In this document: positions 1 through 9,392 of the stretch, one piece after another | How positions within the stretch are numbered: position 1 is the stretch's first letter | Layout: each line of letters starts with the position of its first letter | Source of the DNA: Cupriavidus oxalaticus | GTDB taxonomy: Bacteria; Pseudomonadota; Gammaproteobacteria; Burkholderiales; Burkholderiaceae | Length of the DNA: 64,000 bases | Direction: 5' to 3' | NCBI RefSeq assembly: GCF_016894385.1 | Contig: NZ_CP069812.1 | Location: 2,418,001-2,482,000, forward strand | Program-made: the position numbers and the translations under genes | Notes under the pieces: generated by a model | What the model was told of the DNA's origin: nothing | Database searches by the model: none | What the model saw: only the letters and a program-made list of their open reading frames with translations

Positions 1-239
1 AGAGCGGCGTGCTGCTGCAGACCACCGCGATCATGGGGCAGTCGATCAACAAGATGGCGCTGTCGCGCGCCGACGTGGTGATCCGCCCCGAACTGCCGGA
101 CATGGGCGGCAGCGACTTCAACGCCCGCAACCGCGCGGTGCTGGCGGGCGAACAGGCGACCGCCGCGGTAATGGCCACGCTGCGGCAGAAGCTGGAGCAG
201 GCGCGGCTGCAGCCGGCCAGCACGGTGGCGGCGCAATAG
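1..239 (+). CDS. Patatin-like phospholipase family protein, C-terminal part
   Basis: Only the last 78 or so codons are present; the reading frame is already open at base 3 and runs off the left edge. The visible residues include the stretch VLLQTTAIMGQSINKMAL followed by RADVVIRPELPDMGGSDFN. This resembles the C-terminal end of bacterial RssA/YlbK-type patatin proteins, which act as lipid acyl hydrolases. The Ser-Asp catalytic dyad and the GXSXG motif would lie outside the window, so activity cannot be judged. A perfect palindrome follows the stop codon and probably ends transcription. Family assignment is by resemblance only. Confidence 0.7.
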   Translation, partial: SGVLLQTTAIMGQSINKMALSRADVVIRPELPDMGGSDFNARNRAVLAGEQATAAVMATLRQKLEQARLQPASTVAAQ

Positions 240-270
240 CGGCGCATGGCGACGCCGGACGCGGAAAACA

Positions 271-297
271 AAAGGACTGCCGCGGCAGTCCTTTCTT
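271..297. terminator. Bidirectional rho-independent terminator
   Basis: A perfect 24-base palindrome (271-294) has AAA at its left end and TTT at its right end, so it forms a stem with a U-tract on either strand. It lies between the convergent patatin-like gene and the NlpC/P60 gene, 31 bases after one stop codon and 25 after the other. Confidence 0.85.
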
Positions 298-319
298 GTT
301 GGTGGCGTTGCTGTGAAGC

Positions 320-1000
320 TCAGCCGCCGTACATGGTGGCGCGTACGGCCTTGGGATCATAGCGCTTGAGCGTCTCGACCATGTCGCCGAGGCTTTCGCT
401 GCGGCGGTTGCCATCGTCCTCGATACGGCGCGCGCCGTTGTAGCGCGTCACCCAGTACGCGGCGCGCATGTCGTCGACACGGATCTTGCTGCCCGTCGAG
501 GGAGCGTGCACGAACTTGTTGTCGCCGATATAGATGCCGACGTGCGAGAAGGTCTGGCGCATGGTGTTGAAGAACACCAGGTCGCCCGGACGCAGGTCGC
601 TGGTCGCCACATTGGTGCCGACACGGCTGATTTCGACAGAGCGGCGCGGCAGCATGAAGCCGAAGGTGTCATGGAACACGTAGCGGACAAAGCCGCTGCA
701 GTCCAGGCCGGATTCGGGGCTGTTGCCGCCGAAGCGGTAACGCACGCCGATCAGGCCCAGCGCGTTCATGACCAGGTCGCCAGCCTTGCTGGCAACGTTG
801 CTGGTGGAATTCACCACCGACGACAGCAAGCCACGCCTGCCTTCCGCATGCGAGTCCGCGGCCGGGGCCGTGGCATCGATACGGGCGTCGGCGTCCTTGA
901 ACACCGTGTCCGCCAGCACTCCATTCGACACAGTCGCACCGCAGGCAATGGCAATTCCGACGGCGGCGCGCGCCAGGGAATGAAGTACCGATCGCTGCAT
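320..1000 (-). CDS. NlpC/P60 family cell-wall endopeptidase
   Basis: A 226-residue exported protein. Residues 1-30 form a signal peptide ending near VLA|D. The NlpC/P60 domain spans about residues 80-190 and keeps the catalytic set: Cys101 in LDCSGF, His153 in FSHVGIY and His165 in FVHAP. Proteins of this family cleave peptide stems of peptidoglycan in the periplasm, usually at gamma-D-Glu-diaminopimelate bonds; the exact bond here is unknown. The start at 1000 was chosen because a GGGAGAA ribosome site precedes it and the signal peptide begins there; the frame stays open upstream to 1252 but that part looks non-coding. A sigma70-like promoter lies at 1235-1263. Confidence 0.9.
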   Translation of the reverse strand: MQRSVLHSLARAAVGIAIACGATVSNGVLADTVFKDADARIDATAPAADSHAEGRRGLLSSVVNSTSNVASKAGDLVMNALGLIGVRYRFGGNSPESGLDCSGFVRYVFHDTFGFMLPRRSVEISRVGTNVATSDLRPGDLVFFNTMRQTFSHVGIYIGDNKFVHAPSTGSKIRVDDMRAAYWVTRYNGARRIEDDGNRRSESLGDMVETLKRYDPKAVRATMYGG

Positions 1001-1234
1001 TGGTTCTCCCGTTGATCGTTTCCAAAGCAAGCCCCGGCACAAAGTCCGGGGCGGCTGGGTATCTGCGTACGGCGTGTGCACCACGCCGGCACTACGGGGA
1101 GGACATAACGCAACATCCGCGCCAGGCAGAAAGGACGCTATTGCGTCACGATCGGCCCCGGCGATGGCACCGTCAACGTGCAGTGCACGATTCAATGCGC
1201 CGGAGACACCACCCCCAAAAGTAGTACTCGCGGG

Positions 1235-1263
1235 ATGGTAAAGGGTTGTCATTCACCTGTCAA
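1235..1263 (-). promoter_or_regulatory. Candidate sigma70 promoter for the NlpC/P60 gene
   Basis: On the minus strand TTGACA (1258-1263) is followed after 17 bases by TACCAT (1235-1240). The -35 is a consensus match and the -10 matches four of six. Transcription would start near 1228, giving a leader of about 230 bases. The rest of the 1001-1399 gap holds no gene that I can support. Confidence 0.5.
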
Positions 1264-1350
1264 AGTTCGTTACAAATTCGCCGGATTTGACTTGCGAATC
1301 AACGATATAGGCCGAATTTTGCATCTTGTTTATCGGATTGCGCATATGAA

Positions 1351-1373
1351 CACGCCGCCGGTCCGGCGGCGTG
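1351..1373 (-). terminator. GC-rich hairpin after yejF
   Basis: An 11-base inverted repeat with almost no loop (CACGCCGCCGG, then its complement) lies 27 bases beyond the yejF stop codon. No clear U-tract follows on the minus strand, so it may be a weak or Rho-assisted terminator, or an RNA-stabilising hairpin. Confidence 0.5.
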
Positions 1374-1399
1374 AAAAGCGATGCTGCCACGCACCGCGT

Positions 1400-3067
1400 T
1401 CAGGCTGCGCCAACCTGCGCCGCGGCCATCAGCTTGCGGGTATACGGATGCTGCGGCGCACCGAGCACCGCCTCGGTGTCCCCGGTTTCGACCACCTCCC
1501 CCGCCTTCATCACGATCACGCGGTGGGCCATGGCCCGGATCACCGCCAGGTCGTGGCTGATAAAGAGGTAGCTGAGGTTGTACTTGTGCTGCAGCTGGGA
1601 CAGCAGCGCCAGCACCTGCTGCTGGATCGAGACGTCCAGCGCCGAGGTCGGCTCGTCCAGCACCAGCACCTGAGGCTTGAGGATCAGCACTCGCGCGATC
1701 GCGATGCGCTGGCGCTGACCGCCGGAGAACTCGTGCGGATAGCGCCCCAGCGCGGTGCGGTCCAGCCCGACTTCGCGCAAGGCGTCGATCACGCGCTCGC
1801 GTGTGGCCTCGCGCGACAAACCCGGCTGGTGCAGCGCCAGGCCCTCGCCGACGATCTGTTCGATGGTCATGCGCGGCGACAGCGAACCGAACGGATCCTG
1901 GAACACCACCTGCATGCGCGAGCGCAGCTGGCAGCGGTCCTTGCGCGTGGCGTCGTCAAAGCTGCGGCCCAGGAAATGGATGGTGCCGGCGCCCTTGCGC
2001 TGCAGCGCCAGCACGGTATGCGCCAGCGTGGTCTTGCCCGAGCCGGATTCACCGACGATGCCGATGGTCTCGCCCTCGCGCAGCTGGAAATCGACATCCT
2101 TGACCGCCGCGAACTGGTCCTTGCCGAACCAGCCCGCCATCCCGCGGCGCTTGCGCGCGTAGTTGACGCTGAGGTTGCGTGCCTCCAGCAGCACCGGTGC
2201 CAGCGGCACCAGCGGCAGCACCTCGCGCTTCGGGCGGCTGTCGATCAGCTTGCGCGTGTACGGGTGCTGGGGCGCGGCGAACACCTGCGCGGTCTCGCCG
2301 GTCTCGACCAGCACGCCCTTCTCCATCACGCCCACGCGCTGGGCAAAGGAACGCACCAGGTTCAGGTCGTGGGTGATCAGCATCACCGCCATGCCGAACT
2401 CGGCCTGCAGGTCGCGCAGCAGGTCCATGATCTGGGCACGGATGGTCACGTCCAGCGCCGTGGTGGGCTCGTCGGCCAGCAGCAGCTTGGGCCGGCAGGC
2501 CAGCGCCATGGCAATCATGGCGCGCTGGCGCTGGCCACCCGAGAGCTGGTGCGGAAAGCTGTCGAAGCGGTGTTCGGCGTCGCTGATGCCGGTGCGCTCC
2601 AGCAGCGCGATGGCGCGCTCACGCGCGGCGCGGCGGTCCAGGCCTTCGTGCAGCGCCAGCGTTTCGACGATCTGGTTGCCGATGGTGTACAGCGGGTTCA
2701 GCGCCGTCATCGGTTCCTGGAAGATCATCGCGATCTCGGCACCGCGGATTGCCCGCATCTCGCGGTCGGAAACGTCGAGCAGGTTCTTGCCTTCGAAGCG
2801 GATCGCGCCATCGTAGTAGGCATCTTCCACCAGGCGCAGCATGGCCAGCGCGGTCACGGTCTTGCCCGAGCCGGATTCGCCGACCAGCGCGTAGCGCTCG
2901 CCAGCGCGCAGGTCGAAGCTGATCTCGCGCACCGCGCGGGTGGCATGTTCGCCATGGCCGAAGGTGACGGACAGCTTGTCCACGCACATCAGCGTGGAGC
3001 CCGGGGCCGGCACGGCGGCGGGCGCGAGGCCGGTCGCGGCCTGCAGCAGCGGCGACACGGCGCTCAT
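1400..3067 (-). CDS. yejF: Peptide ABC transporter, double ATPase subunit YejF
   Basis: A 555-residue cytoplasmic ATPase holding two complete ABC domains in tandem. The first has Walker A GESGSGKT, signature LSGGQRQR and Walker B LLLADEP; the second has GESGSGKT, FSGGQRQR and VLVLDEP. Each ends with the oligopeptide-transporter tail around QHPYTRKL. This two-in-one layout is typical of YejF, which powers uptake of peptides and, in enterobacteria, of microcin C. The start at 3067 overlaps the yejE stop codon (ATGA), so the four yej genes form one operon in the order A-B-E-F. The substrate in this organism is not shown by sequence. Confidence 0.95.
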   Translation of the reverse strand: MSAVSPLLQAATGLAPAAVPAPGSTLMCVDKLSVTFGHGEHATRAVREISFDLRAGERYALVGESGSGKTVTALAMLRLVEDAYYDGAIRFEGKNLLDVSDREMRAIRGAEIAMIFQEPMTALNPLYTIGNQIVETLALHEGLDRRAARERAIALLERTGISDAEHRFDSFPHQLSGGQRQRAMIAMALACRPKLLLADEPTTALDVTIRAQIMDLLRDLQAEFGMAVMLITHDLNLVRSFAQRVGVMEKGVLVETGETAQVFAAPQHPYTRKLIDSRPKREVLPLVPLAPVLLEARNLSVNYARKRRGMAGWFGKDQFAAVKDVDFQLREGETIGIVGESGSGKTTLAHTVLALQRKGAGTIHFLGRSFDDATRKDRCQLRSRMQVVFQDPFGSLSPRMTIEQIVGEGLALHQPGLSREATRERVIDALREVGLDRTALGRYPHEFSGGQRQRIAIARVLILKPQVLVLDEPTSALDVSIQQQVLALLSQLQHKYNLSYLFISHDLAVIRAMAHRVIVMKAGEVVETGDTEAVLGAPQHPYTRKLMAAAQVGAA

Positions 3068-4200
3068 GGCGTCACTCCCGGCGCCGGCGCCGCCGGCGCG
3101 CCGGCGGGAACCTTGGGTTCGACCCGGCCACGCAGCGCGGCCAGGCCCAGGCGGGTGTCGAAGGCATCGCGCAGCGCATCGCCCATGAAGGTCAGCAGCA
3201 TCAGCGTCACCACCAGCACGGTAAAGGTCGACAGCGAAATCCACCAGGCATCGAGGTTGCCCTTGCCCTGCGCCAGCAGTTCGCCCAGGCTGGGCGTAGT
3301 CGGCGGCACGCCCAGGCCCAGGAAGTCCAGGCTGGTCAGCGCCAGGATCGCCGCGCTCATGCGGAACGGCAGGAACGTGATCACCGGGGTCAGGCTGTTG
3401 GGCAGGATATGGCGCCACATGATCTGCACATTGGACAAGCCGAGCGCCCGCGCCGCCTTGACGTAGTCAAGCGAGCGGTTGCGGTAGAACTCGGCGCGCA
3501 CGTAGTCGGACAGCCCCATCCAGCCGAACAGCGACAGCAGGATGATCAGCAGCGCCAGGCTGGGCTCGAAGATCGAGGCGAAGATGATCAGCAGGTACAG
3601 CTCGGGCATCGAACTCCAGATCTCGATGGCGCGCTGCGAGAACAGGTCGAAGCGGCCGCCAAAGAAGCCCATCAGCGCCCCGGTCAGCGTGCCGATCACC
3701 ACGCCGATCACGGTCAGCGCCAGGCTGAACAGCACCGACACGCGGAAGCCGTACAGCAGCCGCGCCAGGATGTCGCGGCCGCGGTCGTCGGTGCCGAGCC
3801 AGTTCTCGGCCGAGGGCGGCGCCGGATTGGGCTCCTTGGCGAAGTAGTTCAGCGAGTCGTACGAATAGTGGTTGAGCGGGAAGACCGCGAAGTTGTCGCC
3901 GGTGGTGATGCGGTCGCGGATATACGGGTCCAGATAGTCGGCCGGCGTCGGGAAGTCGCCGCCGAAGGTGGTTTCGGGATACGTCTTGACGATCGGGAAG
4001 AAGTATTCGCCCTGGTAGCGCACCATCAGCGGGCGGTTGCTTGACAGCATCTCCGCGCCAAGGCTCAGCACGAAGATAGCGACGAAGATCACCAGGCTCC
4101 AGTAGCCGCGGCGGTTGCGCCGGAAGCGCTGCCAGGCGCGCTGGCGCGGCGAGGGCGAGTGCGGCAGGCCGTTGGGCACTGCGTGCGAGAACGGTTTCAT
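3064..4200 (-). CDS. yejE: Peptide ABC transporter permease YejE
   Basis: A 378-residue inner-membrane permease. One membrane helix near residues 35-50 is followed by a long periplasmic segment of about 90 residues with many aromatic and Asp residues, then the binding-protein-dependent permease domain with about five helices. The EAA-type loop that contacts the ATPase reads near YVKAARALGLSNVQIMWRHI. The periplasmic insertion is a mark of the YejE/OppC branch. It overlaps yejF by four bases and its start lies four bases inside the end of yejB, so translation is probably coupled. The C-terminus is rich in Pro and Ala. Confidence 0.95.
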   Translation of the reverse strand: MKPFSHAVPNGLPHSPSPRQRAWQRFRRNRRGYWSLVIFVAIFVLSLGAEMLSSNRPLMVRYQGEYFFPIVKTYPETTFGGDFPTPADYLDPYIRDRITTGDNFAVFPLNHYSYDSLNYFAKEPNPAPPSAENWLGTDDRGRDILARLLYGFRVSVLFSLALTVIGVVIGTLTGALMGFFGGRFDLFSQRAIEIWSSMPELYLLIIFASIFEPSLALLIILLSLFGWMGLSDYVRAEFYRNRSLDYVKAARALGLSNVQIMWRHILPNSLTPVITFLPFRMSAAILALTSLDFLGLGVPPTTPSLGELLAQGKGNLDAWWISLSTFTVLVVTLMLLTFMGDALRDAFDTRLGLAALRGRVEPKVPAGAPAAPAPGVTP

Positions 4201-5246
4201 CGGTGCAGGCCCTCGAAATGGATGCGGGGATCGACCAGCACGTAGCAGACGTCGGAAATCAGGCGCGTGACCAGCCCGATCAGCGTGAACAGGTAGAGCG
4301 TGCCGAGCACCACCGGGTAGTCGCGCCGCAGCACGGCCTCATACGACAGCAGGCCCAGCCCGTCGAGCGAGAACAGGGTCTCGATCAGCAGCGAGCCGGT
4401 GAAGAAGGCGCCGATAAAGGCCGCCGGGAAGCCGGTCACCAGCGGGATCAGCGCGTTGCGGAACACATGCTTCCACAGCACGCGGCGCTCGCCCAGCCCC
4501 TTGGCGCGCGCGGTCAGCACGTACTGCTTGCGGATTTCCTCCAGGAAGGCGTTCTTGGTCAGCATGGTCACCACGGCAAAGCTGCCCACCACCGAGGCGG
4601 TGATCGGCAGCACCAGGTGCCACAGGTAGTCCATCACCTTGCCCATCAGCGACAGCTGCTCCCAGTTGTCCGAGGTCAGCCCGCGCAGCGGGAACCACTG
4701 CACGAAGGTGCCGCCGCCGAACAGCACCAGCAGCAGCACGCCCAGCACGAAGCCGGGAATCGCATAGCCGACCAGCACGATGATGCTGGTGACCACGTCG
4801 AAGCGGCTGCCCGCCCGGATCGCCTTGGAGATGCCGAGCGGCACCGATATCAGGTAGGTCAGGAAAAACGTCCACAAACCCAGGCTGACCGACACCGGCA
4901 GCTTGGACTTGACCAGCTCCCAGACGCTGCGGTGCTGGAAATAGCTCTGGCCCAGGTCGAACTGGGCGAAGCGCTTGAGCATCAGGAAGTAGCGCTCCAG
5001 CGGCGGCTTGTCGAAGCCGTACAGGGCCTGGATCTCCTTGATCTTCTCCGGGTCGACGCCGCGGCGGCCGCGATATTCGGCGCCGCCGCCGCTGGCTTCG
5101 CCGGCGCCGCCCCGCCCTTTCAGTTCCATCATCATCTGCTCGACCGGGCCGCCCGGCACGAACTGGATGACGACAAAGGTCAGCGTGATGACGCCGATCA
5201 GCGTCGGGATCATTAGCAGGATGCGCTTGAGCAGGTAGGCAAGCAT
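4197..5246 (-). CDS. yejB: Peptide ABC transporter permease YejB
   Basis: A 349-residue inner-membrane permease of the DppB/OppB type. It begins with the family's usual first helix (MLAYLLKRILLMIPTLIGV) and the following FVVIQFVPGGPVEQ. About six helices are visible. The ATPase-contact loop is YVLTARAKGLGERRVLWKHV. A Gly- and Ala-rich loop of about 25 residues near position 45 is longer than in many homologues. It pairs with YejE to form the transport channel. It lies 52 bases downstream of yejA and overlaps yejE by four bases. Confidence 0.95.
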   Translation of the reverse strand: MLAYLLKRILLMIPTLIGVITLTFVVIQFVPGGPVEQMMMELKGRGGAGEASGGGAEYRGRRGVDPEKIKEIQALYGFDKPPLERYFLMLKRFAQFDLGQSYFQHRSVWELVKSKLPVSVSLGLWTFFLTYLISVPLGISKAIRAGSRFDVVTSIIVLVGYAIPGFVLGVLLLVLFGGGTFVQWFPLRGLTSDNWEQLSLMGKVMDYLWHLVLPITASVVGSFAVVTMLTKNAFLEEIRKQYVLTARAKGLGERRVLWKHVFRNALIPLVTGFPAAFIGAFFTGSLLIETLFSLDGLGLLSYEAVLRRDYPVVLGTLYLFTLIGLVTRLISDVCYVLVDPRIHFEGLHR

Positions 5247-5298
5247 CGGCCGGTCCTTGTTTCGTGCGTCAGGGCATGTGCAGGCGTGCGCAAGTGCA

Positions 5299-7197
5299 TC
5301 AGCGCGCTTGCGGCTTGAGATCCTTGCGCCACCAGTGGCTCAGGATCCAGCCTTCGGCCGTGTAGTAATAGGGCAGCCGCTCCGGGTACGCCAGCTCCTT
5401 GCGGTACGAAACGCGGTGCGACGCACTGTACCAGTTGGGAACGATGTAGTAGCCGTGCATCAGCACCCGGTCAAGCGCGCGCCCGGCGGTGATCAGCTCC
5501 TCGCGGGTGTGGGCATGCAGCAGGTTGTCCACCAGCTTGTCGACCACCGGCGACTTCAGCCCGAAAAGATTGTCCGAGCCCGGCGTCGTGGCGGCCTCGC
5601 TGTCAAAGCGGTCGCGCAGCTCATTGCCGGGGCTCTGCGAGTCGGGGAAGCGGATCGACACCATGTCGAAATCGAAGTCTTCCAGCCGCTTCTGGTACAG
5701 CGCAAAGTCGGTGGTGCGCTGGTGCACCTGGATGCCGAGCTTTTCCAGGTTGCGCACATAGGTGGTGATGACCCGGCTCATGGCGCCGCCATCGTCCAGG
5801 AACTCGAATACCAGTGGCTCGCCCTTGGCGTTGCGCAGCGCGCCGTCGGTATAGGTCCAGCCGGCCTGTGCCAGCAGGCGCCTGGCCAGGCGCAGGTTAT
5901 CGCGCAGCGACCGGGGCGGTGCGGTGCTGGGCTGCACCACGTCGGGGCCGAAGACCTCGGGCGGCAGTTCGGCGCGCAGCGGCTCCAGCAGCGCCATCTC
6001 CGCGGGGCCGGGCCGGCCGTCGAAGGTGGCGCTGGCGGCCAGCTCGCTGTTGGAGAACCAGCTGTCCAGGCGCTTGTAGGCGCCGTAGAACAGCTGCCGG
6101 TTCAGCCATTCGAAGTCCAGCGCCAGGATCAGTGCCTGGCGCACGCGCACGTCCTGGAACACCGGCTTGCGCATGTTCATCACGAAACCCTGCATGCCGG
6201 CGCCGTTGCGGTGCGGGAATTCGGTCTTGATCAGATCGCCGTTGCGGAAGCGCGTGCCCTGGTAGCTCTTGGCCCAGTTCTTGGCGCGGTATTCGACGAT
6301 GGCGTCGAACTCGCCCGCCTTGTAGGCCTCCAGCTTGGCGGTCTCGTCCTTGTACAGGCGGTAGACCACGCGCGCGAAATTGAAGGTGCCGCGGCGCACC
6401 GCCAGGTCCTTGCCCCAATAGTTGGGATCGCGCTTGAAGATGATGCCGCGGCCGGCATCGTAGCGCTCGATCAGGTAGGGGCCGCTGGTGATGGGCGGCT
6501 CGAAGGTCAGCTTCTCGAACGGCACCTTGGCGGTCCACTTCTTCGAGAACACCGGCAGCGCGCCGACAATCAGCGGCAGCTCGCGGTTGCGCTGCTTGAA
6601 GTCGTAGCGCAGCGTGCGCTCGCCGGTCACCACCACTGCCTTCACGTCGGTGCACATGCTGCGGTAGCCGGGGCTCGACGCCTTGCTCATCAGCATGTCA
6701 TAAGAGTGCTTGACATCCGATGCCAGCACCGGGTCGCCGTTGGAGAAGCGCGCCTGCGGGCGGATGCGGAAGGTGACCGACAGCTCGTCCGGCGCGACCG
6801 TGACGTCCTCGGCCAGCAGGCCGTAGGCGCTGGCAGTCTCGTCGGCGCTGCTGACCAGCAGCGATTCGAACATCAGCGCATTGAGCCCGGGCGCCGAGGT
6901 GCCCTTCAGCGTGAACGGGTTGAACTTGTCGAAGCTGGTGCGCCGGTCCGGATTGGCGAGCGTGAGCGTGCCGCCGACGGGGGCGTTGGGATTGACATAG
7001 TCGAAGTGCGGGAAATTCCCGGCGTACTTCAGGTCCCCGTGCAGCGCGAACCCATGCGCCGCCATGGCCGGAGAAGAGACCAGAGAGACCAGGGAGATCC
7101 CCGCCGCCAGCATGGTCGCCAGCCCGAACCGCAGTACCGCATCCCGCCGGAAGCACTGCCATGCCGCCTGAAGCGGCCAACGTGCTTGAATAGGCAT
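5299..7197 (-). CDS. yejA: Peptide ABC transporter, periplasmic binding protein YejA
   Basis: A 632-residue exported solute-binding protein of the SBP_bac_5 family, which captures peptides in the periplasm and delivers them to YejBE. The N-terminus has a basic region and a hydrophobic stretch ending in SPAMA|AHG, a signal peptidase I site near residue 47. Family features follow, including [17 protein letters not shown] and the long C-terminal lobe. The start at 7197 has GGAGGAA upstream; the frame is open further to 7443 but that extension lies in the divergent promoter region with fabI. It is the first gene of the yejABEF operon. Confidence 0.93.
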   Translation of the reverse strand: MPIQARWPLQAAWQCFRRDAVLRFGLATMLAAGISLVSLVSSPAMAAHGFALHGDLKYAGNFPHFDYVNPNAPVGGTLTLANPDRRTSFDKFNPFTLKGTSAPGLNALMFESLLVSSADETASAYGLLAEDVTVAPDELSVTFRIRPQARFSNGDPVLASDVKHSYDMLMSKASSPGYRSMCTDVKAVVVTGERTLRYDFKQRNRELPLIVGALPVFSKKWTAKVPFEKLTFEPPITSGPYLIERYDAGRGIIFKRDPNYWGKDLAVRRGTFNFARVVYRLYKDETAKLEAYKAGEFDAIVEYRAKNWAKSYQGTRFRNGDLIKTEFPHRNGAGMQGFVMNMRKPVFQDVRVRQALILALDFEWLNRQLFYGAYKRLDSWFSNSELAASATFDGRPGPAEMALLEPLRAELPPEVFGPDVVQPSTAPPRSLRDNLRLARRLLAQAGWTYTDGALRNAKGEPLVFEFLDDGGAMSRVITTYVRNLEKLGIQVHQRTTDFALYQKRLEDFDFDMVSIRFPDSQSPGNELRDRFDSEAATTPGSDNLFGLKSPVVDKLVDNLLHAHTREELITAGRALDRVLMHGYYIVPNWYSASHRVSYRKELAYPERLPYYYTAEGWILSHWWRKDLKPQAR

Positions 7198-7408
7198 CCC
7201 GTTGGATTCCTCCACTATGACCTCTGGGGTCCCGGCGTTCTGCGGCCGGGCCAAGTATGAGACAATTTTACATGCGTCCGGGGTGGCGCCAGCCATCCGG
7301 ACATTCCCTCTGCGCGGCGCAATAAAACGGCCGCAGAACAGCCAGGGCACGCGCACGGCCGCACGGCGGACGCAGGAAGCGTGCCTGATACACCACCTTG
7401 GAGAACTT

Positions 7409-8194
7409 ATGGGATTTCTGGCAGGTAAGCGGATCCTTATCACGGGCTTGCTCTCGAACCGCTCGATTGCCTATGGCATTGCGTCCGCGTGCAAGCGCGA
7501 AGGCGCCGAACTCGCCTTCACCTATGTCGGCGAACGGTTCAAGGACCGGATCAGCGAGTTTGCCAAGGAATTCGGTACCGACATGGTGTTCGAGTGCGAC
7601 GTCGGCAGCGACGAGCAGATCGCCGCGACCTTCGCTGCGCTGGGCCAGCGCTGGGAGAAGTTCGACGGGCTGGTGCACTCGATCGGCTTCGCGCCGCGCG
7701 AAGCCATCTCCGGCGATTTCCTCGAGGGCCTGTCGCGCGAAGGTTTCCGCATTGCCCATGACATTTCCGCCTACAGCTTCCCGGCGCTGGCCAAGGCCGC
7801 GCTGCCGCTGCTGTCGGACAAGGCCTCGCTGCTGACGCTGACCTACCTGGGCGCCGAGCGCGTGGTCCCCAACTACAACACCATGGGCCTGGCCAAGGCC
7901 GCGCTGGAAGCCAGCGTGCGCTACCTGGCCTCGTCGGTCGGCCCGCGCGGCATCCGCGCCAACGGCATCTCGGCCGGCCCGATCAAGACGCTGGCCGCCT
8001 CCGGCATCAAGGACTTCGGCAAGCTGCTGGGCCACTTCGAGCAGGCCGCTCCGCTGCGCCGCAACGTGACCATCGAGGAAGTCGGCAACGTGGCCGCGTT
8101 CCTGCTGTCCGACCTGGCCAGCGGCGTGACCGGTGAGATCACCTACGTCGACGGCGGCTTCAATATCGTCGGCGCGAGCGTCGCGGACGCCTGA
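7409..8194 (+). CDS. fabI: Enoyl-ACP reductase (NADH) FabI
   Basis: A 261-residue enzyme that reduces trans-2-enoyl-ACP in the last step of each fatty-acid elongation cycle. It is a divergent short-chain reductase with the FabI motif Y-x6-K: Tyr156 and Lys163, plus Tyr146, at the same numbers as in Escherichia coli FabI. The N-terminal [18 protein letters not shown] holds the nucleotide-binding turn. FabI is the target of triclosan-type inhibitors. The start at 7409 has GGAG seven bases upstream. It is transcribed away from yejA and ends at a strong bidirectional terminator, so it is probably monocistronic. Confidence 0.97.
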   Translation: MGFLAGKRILITGLLSNRSIAYGIASACKREGAELAFTYVGERFKDRISEFAKEFGTDMVFECDVGSDEQIAATFAALGQRWEKFDGLVHSIGFAPREAISGDFLEGLSREGFRIAHDISAYSFPALAKAALPLLSDKASLLTLTYLGAERVVPNYNTMGLAKAALEASVRYLASSVGPRGIRANGISAGPIKTLAASGIKDFGKLLGHFEQAAPLRRNVTIEEVGNVAAFLLSDLASGVTGEITYVDGGFNIVGASVADA

Positions 8195-8230
8195 CGGCGA
8201 GACTCCCGGCGGCTTGTGTGCCGGGAAAGA

Positions 8231-8263
8231 AAAAAAGGGTGCCAGCGCTGGCACCCTTTTTTT
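8231..8263. terminator. Bidirectional rho-independent terminator
   Basis: A perfect 16-base inverted repeat with A6 on the left and T7 on the right (centre 8246/8247). It serves fabI on the plus strand and the convergent TetR-type gene on the minus strand. Confidence 0.92.
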
Positions 8264-8305
8264 CTGCTGACAGACTGCGCGCGCTGCCAACGGTACCGGC
8301 CGGCA

Positions 8306-8977
8306 TCAGGCCAGCAGCTCGCGCACCAGCGCGATATGCTCGCGCCGCCGCGACTGCAGCGCGGCGTCATCGGCCTTGCCGAACACCAGTTGCCACAGCA
8401 CCTGGTAGGCCACCGGCGCCAGCAGCAGCCACGGGTGGCGCGTGGCGACGCCGGCGCGGCAGTTCCCCTCCGCCACGCAACGCGCCAGCACGCGCTTGAG
8501 CTGCGCCACCAGCGCCTCGACCGTATCGTGCTGCCATTGCGCGGTCAGGTGCGGGATGCGCGCGCCTTCGGCCACCAGCAGGCGCTGCACCGCCAGGGCG
8601 TCGGGCCGCATCAGGTCGTCGTAGAGGCGGTTGACGAAAGCCTCGGCAAAGTGCCGCATGTCTGGCGACGCGGCCCGCAGCGCGGCAAGGTCGAGGTCTG
8701 ACGGGCTGAGCGCGCGACGCAACAGCGCTTCGAAGATTTCATCCTTGCTGCGGAAGTGGGCGTAGAGCCCCCCCTTGGAAAGCCCGGCGCGGGCGGCGAT
8801 ATCGTCCATCCGCGCGGCCTCGAAGCCGCGTTCGGAAAACACCGCCAGCGCGGCGTCGAGGATCTGGCGGTTGCGCACGTCGGCGGGCAGGCGCTGGCGC
8901 GCCCGCGTGGCGGCAGGATCCTGGGAATCTTGGCGACTTTGGCGATCCGGGGGATCTTGGGGAAGCGGGTTCGGCAT
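8306..8977 (-). CDS. TetR-family transcriptional regulator
   Basis: A 223-residue regulator. The helix-turn-helix lies around residues 35-80 (ILDAALAVFSERGFEAARMD, then IAARAGLSKGGLYAHF), a canonical TetR DNA-binding unit. The C-terminal ligand-binding region is alpha-helical and gives no hint of the effector. It is divergent from the ABC efflux operon that starts at 9222 and a near-perfect palindrome sits between them, so it most likely represses that operon and itself. The start is uncertain: 8977 is chosen because the 46 extra residues of the longer frame (to 9115) would overlap the likely promoter region and look atypical; the ribosome site is weak. Confidence 0.85.
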   Translation of the reverse strand: MPNPLPQDPPDRQSRQDSQDPAATRARQRLPADVRNRQILDAALAVFSERGFEAARMDDIAARAGLSKGGLYAHFRSKDEIFEALLRRALSPSDLDLAALRAASPDMRHFAEAFVNRLYDDLMRPDALAVQRLLVAEGARIPHLTAQWQHDTVEALVAQLKRVLARCVAEGNCRAGVATRHPWLLLAPVAYQVLWQLVFGKADDAALQSRRREHIALVRELLA

Positions 8978-9125
8978 GGCAGGCAACCTTGATGCAATGG
9001 ACTCGGCCTGGCCATGCCGGGGGCGGCCGCTTCCCGGCAGTCCGACCGCGGCCGGGTGCAGGGAAAGCGTCATGGCAGACATCGCTTCCGACTCTACACC
9101 GCCGGCTTGCGGCAAACCAGCGGAT

Positions 9126-9151
9126 AACTACCGACTGGCCGGTCGTTAGTT
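9126..9151. promoter_or_regulatory. Candidate TetR operator
   Basis: A 26-base inverted repeat: half-site AACTACCGACTGG and half-site CCGGTCGTTAGTT agree at 11 of 13 paired positions. It is placed between the TetR-type gene and the efflux operon, 70 bases before the first efflux start codon. A possible plus-strand promoter overlaps its right edge (TTGATG 9150-9155, TGTATT 9172-9177, 16-base spacer), which would allow repression by blocking polymerase. Confidence 0.65.
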
Positions 9152-9221
9152 GATGTCGATCAAGCTCCGGGTGTATTCGGCTCGATACAGTGTTCCTGTA
9201 CGCAATCACTGGGAGAAGCCA

Positions 9222-9392
9222 ATGACCACCCTGGAACTTGTGCCGCTGCTGGGTTACCTGACGGCGTATGCGCTGGCGACCGCCGTGCTCGGCAGCCTGG
9301 CGCTGGCCGCCATGCTTCGTTGCCGCCGCGGCGCGCGCCGGCCGGTGCCGGTCCGCAGCCAACGACTTCCGGAACGCCGCAGGACGGAGTAA
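9222..9392 (+). CDS. Small membrane protein at head of efflux operon
   Basis: A 56-residue protein with one predicted membrane helix (about residues 10-32) followed by a strongly basic tail with many Arg. I do not recognise a family. Support for it being real: a GGGAGAA ribosome site seven bases before the ATG, stop codon overlapping the next start codon as TAATG, and its position right after the promoter and operator region. It could be a small accessory subunit or a translational-coupling leader for the outer-membrane factor gene. Confidence 0.55.
   Translation: MTTLELVPLLGYLTAYALATAVLGSLALAAMLRCRRGARRPVPVRSQRLPERRRTE

Noticed and set aside
1351..1373. Possible CRISPR or REP-like repeat among GC hairpins
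   Set aside because: The hairpins in this window differ in sequence and are each beside a gene end; no spaced identical repeats were seen anywhere, so no CRISPR array is called.
1178..3466. A plus-strand open frame of 762 codons opposite yejF
   Set aside because: Low-complexity Arg/His/Gln-rich translation without a ribosome site; the opposite strand codes an intact double ABC ATPase.
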